Assembly (NCBI GenBank): GCA_027488415.1
Contig: JAIYBS010000016.1
Coordinates: forward strand, 1 to 12,597
Source: Planctomycetaceae bacterium
Lineage (GTDB): Bacteria > Planctomycetota > Phycisphaerae > Phycisphaerales > SM1A02
Direction of reading: 5' to 3'
DNA: 12,597 nt
Part shown: positions 6,853-12,597 of the stretch, one piece after another
Layout: each line of letters begins with the position of its first letter
Position numbering within the stretch: position 1 is the stretch's first letter
Program-made: the position numbers and the translations under genes
The notes under the pieces: generated by a model
Seen by the model: the letters and a program-made list of their open reading frames with translations, nothing else
Told to the model about the DNA's origin: nothing
Database searches by the model: none

Positions 6853-7839
6853 ATGAACAGAACGACCGTGATCGCCGCCGCTTCCGCCCTCGCCGCCGTG
6901 CTCTCCGCTCCCGCGTCCGCGGACGTGGTGAAGCTCCGCTCGGGCGCGTCGATCGACGGCCGCATCCTCAAGCAGACCGACCGCGCCGTGTGGGTCGACA
7001 TCGGGGCGGACGTCCTGCAGGTCGACATGGAGCAGGTCGACTCGATAGACCGCGCCGGCGCGGAGGCCGCGCTGCGCCCCGACGCCTCGCAGATGTTCTC
7101 GACGGCGAAGGACCTGCCGACGCTGCCGCCCAAGGAGCTCGCGAAGGGCCTCGGACCCGCGGTCATCAAGGTGAGCACGCCCGGCGGCCTCGGCTCCGGC
7201 GTGATCATCAGCCCCGACGGCTTCGCGATCACGAACGCGCACGTGATCCAGGGCGAGCGCTCGCTGCGCGCGACCATCTGGGTGAAGCAGCCCGACGGGA
7301 GCCTGAAGCGGACGGACATCGACGACGTCGAGATCGAGGCCGTGAACAACGCGCTCGACCTGGCGCTGATCAAGCTGAAGAGCCCGGACGGCAAGCCGTT
7401 CCCCGTCGCCCCGGTCGAGGCCGAGGACGCGATCGAGGCCGGGCAGCGCGTCTTCGCGATCGGCAACCCGCTCGGACTCGAGCGCACGCTGACCGAGGGC
7501 GTCGTCAGCGTCCCCGCGATGCAGCTCGACGGTCGCACCTACATCCAGACCGACACGCCGATCAACCCCGGCAACTCGGGCGGCCCGCTCTTCAACATGC
7601 GCGGCGAGGTGGTCGGCATCACCAACATGAAGATCACGCTCGGCGAGAACGTGGGCTTCGCGATCCCGGCCCGGTACGTGAAGGACTTCGTCCGCCACCG
7701 CGAGGCGTTCGCCTTCGACAAGAACAACCCGAACTCCGGACACTTCTATCACCCGGCCCCGCCGCGCCCGCTTCCCGGGGCCCCGAGCGGCCTCGACGAC
7801 GGTTCCTCGCGTCCCGGGTCCGACACGCCGAACAAGTGA
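6853..7839 (+). CDS. Secreted trypsin-like serine protease (HtrA/DegP-like, no PDZ)
   Basis: This 328-residue protein has a clear signal peptide (residues 1-23, ending APASA before DVVKL), so it should act in the periplasm or outside. A short beta-rich stretch (about 24-66, KLRSGASIDGRIL then VWVDIGADVLQVD) precedes the protease domain (about 98-282). The catalytic triad is complete: H130 in ITNAHVI, D169 in NALDLALIKL and S242 in PGNSGGP, with GSGVIIS preceding the first. This is the chymotrypsin-like S1C/HtrA pattern. The chain ends after a Pro/Gly-rich tail (about 296-328) and has no PDZ domain, unlike DegP or DegS, which regulate and trimerise through such domains. The substrate is unknown. 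It is the first gene of a plus-strand set, and the next gene begins 11 bases after its stop. The name HtrA-like describes the fold and motifs only. Confidence 0.9.
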   Translation: MNRTTVIAAASALAAVLSAPASADVVKLRSGASIDGRILKQTDRAVWVDIGADVLQVDMEQVDSIDRAGAEAALRPDASQMFSTAKDLPTLPPKELAKGLGPAVIKVSTPGGLGSGVIISPDGFAITNAHVIQGERSLRATIWVKQPDGSLKRTDIDDVEIEAVNNALDLALIKLKSPDGKPFPVAPVEAEDAIEAGQRVFAIGNPLGLERTLTEGVVSVPAMQLDGRTYIQTDTPINPGNSGGPLFNMRGEVVGITNMKITLGENVGFAIPARYVKDFVRHREAFAFDKNNPNSGHFYHPAPPRPLPGAPSGLDDGSSRPGSDTPNK

Positions 7840-7850
7840 GCAGCACCCCC

Positions 7851-9638
7851 ATGAATCCGCTCCGCATCGCCGCCGGCTCCGTCCTCGCGCTCCTCGTCTC
7901 GGGTCCGGCGCTCGGCGCCGACCGCCCCGCGCCGATCCGCTCCATCGCCCCCGACACGTCGTACGTCGTCGTCTCCGCGGACGACTTCGCGAAGACGGTC
8001 GAGCGCTGGCGCGCGACGGGCCTCCAGTCGTTCCTCAAGTCGCCGCAGATGGCGAAGATCGTCGGCGACGACGGCGGCGCGCAGGACGCGATGGACGAGC
8101 GGATGAAGGAGCTCGGCGTGCCGGAGGGGAGCCTCGACTGGCCGGCGGCGTTCGGCGTCGCGCTCTACACGGTGCACGACGAGGAGCTCGACGTCGAGCA
8201 GTCGCACGCGCTCGCCTACGGCGACTGGGGCGCGAAGGCCGACGGGATGGCCAAGGTGTTCGATGCCTACCTCGCCGAGGCCGTGAAGAAGGACGGCCTC
8301 AAGGTCGAGAAGGAGACGGTCGCCGGCCGCGAGGTGCAGGTGATCACGCTGCGCAACGCCGAGGACGTCGAGAAGGCGAACGGCCGGGCCGGCGCGATGG
8401 GGGTCGAGATGGACATGACCTTCGCGACCAACTCCGAGAAGCTCTGGTACTGCCGCGACGGGTCGCGATTCCTCGTGGCGACCGAGATCGGCGGGCTCGA
8501 GGACGGGCTCGAGGCCCTCGACGGCAAGCGCCAGGCGAAGCTCCCGGAGCAGGCCGACTTCCGCGGCGCGATGGACCAGATCGGCGAGCAGGACATCTCG
8601 TTCGCGATCCTCACCGGCCCCCTGCAGAAGTCGATCGCGGGCGAGGGCGCGGGCATGCTCGCGCTGCTGCAGCCCGTCCTGCAGCCGCTCTTCGGCGACG
8701 TGCAGGCATGGACCGTCGGCATCTCGCTCGACACGCCGCGCGGCCAGGCCGAGATGACCGCGGGCATCTTCGTCCCGGGCGAGAAGGTCGGGCTCTGGTC
8801 GCTCCTCGGCACCGAGACCGCGATCGAGGCGCCGCCGCCGATGATCGGCCCCGACGCGATCGGCTTCGGCCGCGTCAACGTCCGGTTCAAGGACCTCATG
8901 CCGCTCATCAACACGGTGATCGCCAACCTCCCGGAGGAGCAGGCCGCGGAGGTCGACGCGTTCCTCGTGAACTTCGGGCCGGTGCTGACGAAGGGCTTCG
9001 AGGCCCTCGGTCCGGGCGTCTGGACCTACGAGACGGTCCGGCAGCCCGTGACGCCGGAGAGCCGCGTCACCGGCACGATCGTCACGTGCACGAATCCCAA
9101 GGCGGTCGTCCCGATGATCACGCAGTTCGGCGGCACCATGGGGCTCGAGCCGCGCGACTTCGACGGCAACACGATCTTCTCGGCGGACTTCCTGCCGGTC
9201 GCGATCGGCGTCTCCAACGGCTACCTCGCGTCCGGCGACTCCAAGCTCGTCGAGCAGGCAATGCGCGCCGTCGGCCAGAAGGACCTGCCGAGCATCACCG
9301 AGAATGCCACCTACAAGGCGGCGCTCGCGGCCGCGGGCCAGGAGCCGGTCGTGTCCTGGGGCTACGTCGACCCGGCCGCGCGGTGGGGTTTCGAGCGCGA
9401 GCTCCTCGCGCAGTTCGGCGAGGACGACTCGAAGCTCGACAACCAGGTCGGCCGCGCCGACGACTCGAAGATGGCGAAGCGGCTCGGCTACAAGCTCCCC
9501 GCCAACACGAACGAGGTGCTGAAGACCATCGACGCGGAGACGGTCGCGAAGTACATGGGCCCGGTCGTGTGGACCATGCGCGGCGGGTCGAAGGGGTTCG
9601 TCACCCGCGCCTCGCTCCTGCGCCCTGCGACCAAGTAA
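7851..9638 (+). CDS. Secreted protein of unknown function with an internal duplication
   Basis: This 595-residue protein starts at an ATG 11 bases after the protease stop. It opens with a signal peptide (residues 1-22, MNPLRIAAGSVLALL to ALGA), so it is exported. Two halves resemble each other. Around 206-255 a strand (SRFLVATEIGGLEDGLEAL) leads to KLPEQADFRGAM and then a strand (DISFAILTGPL). Around 452-506 a strand (GVSNGYLASGDSKLVEQAM) leads to DLPSITENATYKAAL and then a strand (PVVSWGYVDP). This layout recalls DUF3352-like exported proteins, but I cannot confirm membership. Only two Cys are present (201 and 413) and no catalytic motif or membrane helix beyond the signal is visible. The tail after about 540 is Lys/Arg/Ala-rich and ends TRASLLRPATK. 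Its place between a secreted protease and a membrane glycosyltransferase suggests an envelope role. It could be a substrate, partner or regulator of the protease, but this is inference. Confidence 0.85.
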   Translation: MNPLRIAAGSVLALLVSGPALGADRPAPIRSIAPDTSYVVVSADDFAKTVERWRATGLQSFLKSPQMAKIVGDDGGAQDAMDERMKELGVPEGSLDWPAAFGVALYTVHDEELDVEQSHALAYGDWGAKADGMAKVFDAYLAEAVKKDGLKVEKETVAGREVQVITLRNAEDVEKANGRAGAMGVEMDMTFATNSEKLWYCRDGSRFLVATEIGGLEDGLEALDGKRQAKLPEQADFRGAMDQIGEQDISFAILTGPLQKSIAGEGAGMLALLQPVLQPLFGDVQAWTVGISLDTPRGQAEMTAGIFVPGEKVGLWSLLGTETAIEAPPPMIGPDAIGFGRVNVRFKDLMPLINTVIANLPEEQAAEVDAFLVNFGPVLTKGFEALGPGVWTYETVRQPVTPESRVTGTIVTCTNPKAVVPMITQFGGTMGLEPRDFDGNTIFSADFLPVAIGVSNGYLASGDSKLVEQAMRAVGQKDLPSITENATYKAALAAAGQEPVVSWGYVDPAARWGFERELLAQFGEDDSKLDNQVGRADDSKMAKRLGYKLPANTNEVLKTIDAETVAKYMGPVVWTMRGGSKGFVTRASLLRPATK

Positions 9639-11786
9639 GTGTCGGGCGCAGGGACCGGCAGCCCTCGGACGCGCTGGCTCGCGATCGCCGCGATCCTCTG
9701 TGCGTGCCTCGTCGCGTACCTGCCGGCGCTCGACGCCGGCTGGATCTGGGACGACGATTCCTACGTGCTCGAGAACCCGGCGGTCCGCACCGCGGACGGG
9801 TTCGTCGACGCGTGGATCCCGGGGCGCACGCCGCAGTGGTACCCGATGGTGTTCGTCAGCCTGTGGGCGCAGCACGCGGTGCACGGCATCGAGCCCTTCG
9901 GCTACCACCTGGTGAACCTGCTCCTGCACCTCATTTCGACGGTGATGGTCTGGCGCCTGCTCGCGGCGCTCCGCGTGCCGGGCGCCGCGGCGGCGGCGGC
10001 GCTCTTCGCGCTGCACCCGCTGCAGGTGGAGTCGGTGGCGTGGGTCACGGAGCGGAAGAACGTCCTCTCGATGGCCTTCTCGCTCGCGGCGATGCTCGCG
10101 TGGGTCCGCTTCCTGCGCGCCGAGCCCGGCAGCGGCGCGCGCGCGCGGTGGTGGGGCGCCGCGATGCTGCTCTTCGTGCTGGCGCTCCTCGCAAAGACCA
10201 CGGCCGTCGCGGTCCCCGTGGCGATGGCGGCCGTCGCATGGTGGGGGCGCGGTCGGGGCGGCGATGACGCGGGGAAGGGCGCGCCCGCCGCGCGCGTCCC
10301 CGTGGCCGCGGTGCTTCCGTTCTTCGTGGTCGGCGCGGGCATGGGCGCCGTGACCGCGTGGCTCGAGGCGACGCACGTGGGTGCGCGCGGCGCGGAGTTC
10401 GTCCGCGGGCCGATGGAGCGGATTCTGCACGCCGCGCAGGCGTGGTGGGCGTACCTCGCCATGTGGACATGGCCCGCCGACCTCGTCTTCGTGCACCCGC
10501 CGTTTGCGGGCGGCGAATGGCGGGCGTGGACGGCGCTCGGCGCCGGCTGCGCGGTGGCGGTCGCCGCGGTCCTCGCTGCCCGACGCGGGCACCGGTGGGC
10601 GATGGTCGCGTTCCTCACGTACTCGGCCGGCGTGTTCCCGGCGCTCGGGTTCGTCAACCTCTATCCGCTGCGGTACGCGCCGGTCGCCGACCACTTCGCG
10701 TACGTGGCGACCGTCACGCTCGCCGCGTGCTCCGGTGCGGCGCTCGCCGACGCATGGCGCCGGCTCGTGGCGCGCGGCATCCGGCCGGCGCTCGCGGCGG
10801 CGCCGCTCGTCGTCGTGTGCGCGGCGCTCGGTGCGCTCACCTGGGGGCAGGCGTCCACCTACCGCGACGAGGAGACCCTCTGGCGCGCGACGCTCGAGCG
10901 CAACCCGCGCGCGTGGCTCGCCGCGAACAACATGGTCAGCATCCTCCTCCGCCGGGTCGAGGCCGCGACCGACGCGGGCGATGCCGCCGCTCGCGATGCC
11001 GCGCTCGCGGAGGCGTCGGCGCTGTCCGAGTCGGCCGCTGACCTCGCGGGAGGCATCGACATGCCGGTCCTGAGCAACCTGAGCGAGGTTCGTCGGCTGC
11101 AGGGCCGCCTGCCCGAGTCGCTCGCCGCCCTCGACGCCGCGATCGGCGTCCAACCGTCGGCGCCCGGACCGCACTGGCAGCGCGGTCGGGTGCTCGAGCT
11201 CCTCGGACGGTTCGCAGACGCGGGGCCCGAGTATGCGGCCGCGGTGAACCTGTCGCCGCGGCAGCCCGTCTATCTCCGCGAGCAGGTTCGTTGGCTCACC
11301 AAGGCCGGGCGGATCCCGGAGGCGCGTGCCGTCGCCGAGCGGATCGCCGCGCTGGACCCGGGCGATCCCGAGGCCGCCGCGAACCTCGGGGCGCTCGCGC
11401 TCGAGCAGGGCGACGTGACGGCCGCGCGCCGGATCCTGCGCGCGGCGCTCGCCAACGCCGAGGGCGAGATCGCGCCGATCGTCGCGACGCGCACGGTCAT
11501 GGCGCTCCTGCAGCCGCCGCTTGACCCAGTGTCGACCGCGGACGCCGCCGAGATCGCCGGGCGGCTCGTCCGGCTCACCGAGGGCCGCGATCCGGTCGCG
11601 ATTGTGCTGCTCGCGCGCGCGCAGGCCGCGGGCGGCGCGTTCGATGCGGCACGCGCGAACCTGCGCCGTGCGGACGACCTGCTCGCCGGCGCGCCCGCGG
11701 AGGTCCGCGAGGCGCTCGCGCCGGAACGCGCGGCCGTCGAGGCGCTGCTCGCCGCACCTTCGGCCGGTGACGCGCCCGCACGCTGA
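9639..11786 (+). CDS. Multi-spanning GT-C glycosyltransferase with TPRs (TMTC-like)
   Basis: This 715-residue membrane protein has a hydrophobic first half and a TPR second half. The first helix (about 14-31) is followed by an acidic loop WDDDSYVLENP (37-47), the usual site of the catalytic acid in GT-C enzymes. The motif ALHPLQVESVAWVTERKNVLS (124-144) is the hallmark of bacterial relatives of the eukaryotic TMTC O-mannosyltransferases. About nine more hydrophobic segments run to about 402, including LRYAPVADHFAYVA (344-357). From about 420 to 705 the chain is made of TPR-like helix pairs, clearest at 475-545 and 555-608. The family transfers sugar from a lipid-phosphate donor to protein outside the membrane. 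The sugar and acceptor here are unknown. The GTG start at 9639 directly follows the TAA at 9636-9638, with no Shine-Dalgarno sequence, suggesting translation restarts after the upstream gene. The stop is three bases from the convergent ABC gene. Confidence 0.87.
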   Translation: MSGAGTGSPRTRWLAIAAILCACLVAYLPALDAGWIWDDDSYVLENPAVRTADGFVDAWIPGRTPQWYPMVFVSLWAQHAVHGIEPFGYHLVNLLLHLISTVMVWRLLAALRVPGAAAAAALFALHPLQVESVAWVTERKNVLSMAFSLAAMLAWVRFLRAEPGSGARARWWGAAMLLFVLALLAKTTAVAVPVAMAAVAWWGRGRGGDDAGKGAPAARVPVAAVLPFFVVGAGMGAVTAWLEATHVGARGAEFVRGPMERILHAAQAWWAYLAMWTWPADLVFVHPPFAGGEWRAWTALGAGCAVAVAAVLAARRGHRWAMVAFLTYSAGVFPALGFVNLYPLRYAPVADHFAYVATVTLAACSGAALADAWRRLVARGIRPALAAAPLVVVCAALGALTWGQASTYRDEETLWRATLERNPRAWLAANNMVSILLRRVEAATDAGDAAARDAALAEASALSESAADLAGGIDMPVLSNLSEVRRLQGRLPESLAALDAAIGVQPSAPGPHWQRGRVLELLGRFADAGPEYAAAVNLSPRQPVYLREQVRWLTKAGRIPEARAVAERIAALDPGDPEAAANLGALALEQGDVTAARRILRAALANAEGEIAPIVATRTVMALLQPPLDPVSTADAAEIAGRLVRLTEGRDPVAIVLLARAQAAGGAFDAARANLRRADDLLAGAPAEVREALAPERAAVEALLAAPSAGDAPAR

Positions 11787-11793
11787 CGGTCAG
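11783..11793. repeat. Small perfect palindrome holding both convergent stop codons
   Basis: CTGAC-G-GTCAG is an 11-base inverted repeat with a single central G. The TGA of the glycosyltransferase gene (11784-11786) and the TGA of the ABC gene (11792-11790, minus) lie symmetrically in its arms. The stem is only five pairs with a one-base centre, too short to be a normal hairpin terminator, and the three-base gap leaves no room for another one. Confidence 0.5.
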
Positions 11794-12597
11794 TGGCCGG
11801 AATCGAGCACGTCCCGGGCGCGCGACTCGACGAACTGCTCCGCGTACAGGTCGTGGTAGCGGCCGCGCGCTCGCATCAGCTCGGCGTGGGTCCCGCTCTC
11901 GACGATCCGTCCGCCGTCGACGAGCACGATGCGGGTGGCGCGTCGGATCGTGCTGAGCCGGTGGGCGATCACGAACGAGATTCGCTGCTCGAGCACGCGG
12001 TCGATCGCCCGCTGGATCGCGCGCTCGGTCTCGCTGTCGACGCTCGAGGTCGCCTCGTCGAGGACGAAGACGTCGGGGTCCTTCAGGAATGCGCGCGCGA
12101 GCGACACGAGCTGCCGCTGCCCGAGGCTGAGGCGCTCGCCGGCCTCGCCCACGACGAAGTCCCACCCGCCCTCGAGGCGGTCGATGAACGCGTCGGCGCC
12201 GACGCTCCGCGCGGCGGCGCGGACCTCGTCGTCGGTCGCGTCCAGGCGTCCCCAGCGGATGTTCTCCATCACCGACACGTTCCGCAGCCACGGCGACTGC
12301 TGCACCACGCCGAACCGGCCCTGGTGCCACGCGAGCGGACGATCGCGCATGTCGGTGCCGTCGAGCAGGATGCGGCCGCCGGTCGGTTCGTAGAAGCGGG
12401 CCGCGAGGTTGACCACCGTCGACTTGCCGGCCCCGGTCGGGCCGACGAGCGCGATCGTCTCCCCGGCGCGCACCTCGAGCGAGAAGTCGAGGAGCACCGG
12501 CTCGCCCGGGACGTACTCGAAGGTGACGCGCTCGAAGGCGATGCGCGTGATCCGCCCGGTCCCGCCGTCCGGAGCCTGGCCCGGCCCGGGGCGCGCC
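11790..12597 (-). CDS. ABC transporter ATP-binding domain, MsbA/ABCB type (N-terminus beyond window)
   Basis: This is the C-terminal 268 residues of an ABC protein whose gene continues past base 12597. The frame is open to the edge, so the ATG/GTG at 12497 is internal. The domain begins with RITRIAFERVTFEYVPG (the aromatic A-loop Tyr included), followed by Walker A GPTGAGKST, a Q-loop VVQQSP, signature LSLGQRQL, Walker B FVLDEATSSVD with its D-loop, and the H-loop IAHRLST. The signature carries Leu in place of the second Gly of LSGGQ, as seen in other ABCB-like half-transporters. The order and the ABCB style of the sequence imply a fused membrane domain upstream, typical of MsbA or multidrug/lipid exporters working as homo- or heterodimers. 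The substrate cannot be told from this domain. The gene converges with the TMTC-like gene, three bases apart. The C-terminus ends ARDVLDSGH. Confidence 0.93.
   Translation of the reverse strand, partial: ARPGPGQAPDGGTGRITRIAFERVTFEYVPGEPVLLDFSLEVRAGETIALVGPTGAGKSTVVNLAARFYEPTGGRILLDGTDMRDRPLAWHQGRFGVVQQSPWLRNVSVMENIRWGRLDATDDEVRAAARSVGADAFIDRLEGGWDFVVGEAGERLSLGQRQLVSLARAFLKDPDVFVLDEATSSVDSETERAIQRAIDRVLEQRISFVIAHRLSTIRRATRIVLVDGGRIVESGTHAELMRARGRYHDLYAEQFVESRARDVLDSGH

Noticed and set aside
6787..7752. Upstream 322-codon extension of the VCBS frame on the minus strand
   Set aside because: It is antisense to the protease with its intact triad, its translation resembles a shadow, and the signal-like segment begins right after the ATG at 6786.
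7749..11174. Minus-strand frame of more than 1100 codons across the unknown protein and glycosyltransferase genes
   Set aside because: The predicted product is Arg/Glu/His-rich with no motif, while the plus strand shows two signal or membrane proteins with recognisable motifs and tight junctions.
12495..12497. Start codon at 12497 for the ABC gene
   Set aside because: This GTG codes the Val in EPVLLDF inside the nucleotide-binding domain. The frame stays open to the window edge, with the expected A-loop strand upstream, so the true start lies outside.
1..12597. tRNA, rRNA, CRISPR array, insertion sequence, riboswitch or prophage genes
   Set aside because: No direct-repeat array, transposase or phage motif or terminal inverted repeat pair was seen, and coding genes fill almost all bases. 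The largest non-coding gap is the 66-bp divergent region.

Overview
This window is a dense, very GC-rich stretch of bacterial chromosome with no RNA gene, insertion sequence, CRISPR array or phage gene that I can see. The third codon positions are almost all G or C. The mix of genes (a CHASE2 adenylate cyclase, a GAF-SpoIIE phosphatase, a secreted FG-GAP/VCBS repeat protein, a secreted trypsin-like protease and a TMTC-like glycosyltransferase with TPRs) fits a high-GC planctomycete such as a Phycisphaerae member. This is an inference from gene content, and a myxobacterium-like or other environmental lineage is not excluded.

Layout from left to right. Bases 1-293 hold the C-terminal end of an Ala-rich protein whose start lies outside the window. 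Bases 325-3006 (+) encode a CHASE2 membrane-bound class III adenylate cyclase with all catalytic residues visible and a long charged helical insertion in its sensor domain. It converges on 3035-4351 (-), a GAF plus SpoIIE/PP2C protein phosphatase of the RsbU type. Two bases upstream of the phosphatase lies 4354-6786 (-), an 810-residue exported protein with about fourteen FG-GAP-like repeats, probably two beta-propellers. These two minus-strand genes form a tightly coupled operon.

A 66-bp divergent intergenic region (6787-6852) separates that operon from a plus-strand operon of three genes. These are a secreted HtrA-like protease without PDZ domains (6853-7839), a secreted protein of unknown function with an internal duplication (7851-9638), and a multi-spanning GT-C/TMTC-like glycosyltransferase with C-terminal TPRs (9639-11786, its GTG start directly abutting the preceding stop). 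Bases 11790-12597 (-) carry the C-terminal ATPase domain of an ABCB/MsbA-type half-transporter that continues past the right edge.

The left half reads as signalling: cAMP synthesis from a periplasmic or extracellular sensor, and phosphatase output from a cytoplasmic GAF sensor. The right half reads as envelope biology: exported propeller, exported protease, exported duplicated protein, a membrane sugar transferase and an ABC exporter. I see no defence, mobile or biosynthetic system and cannot defend a claim of a wholly new one. The most unusual points are the 595-residue duplicated secreted protein placed between a protease and a TMTC-like enzyme, the CHASE2 insertion, the coupling of a secreted propeller gene to a cytosolic phosphatase gene, and a possible near-leaderless promoter before the cyclase.
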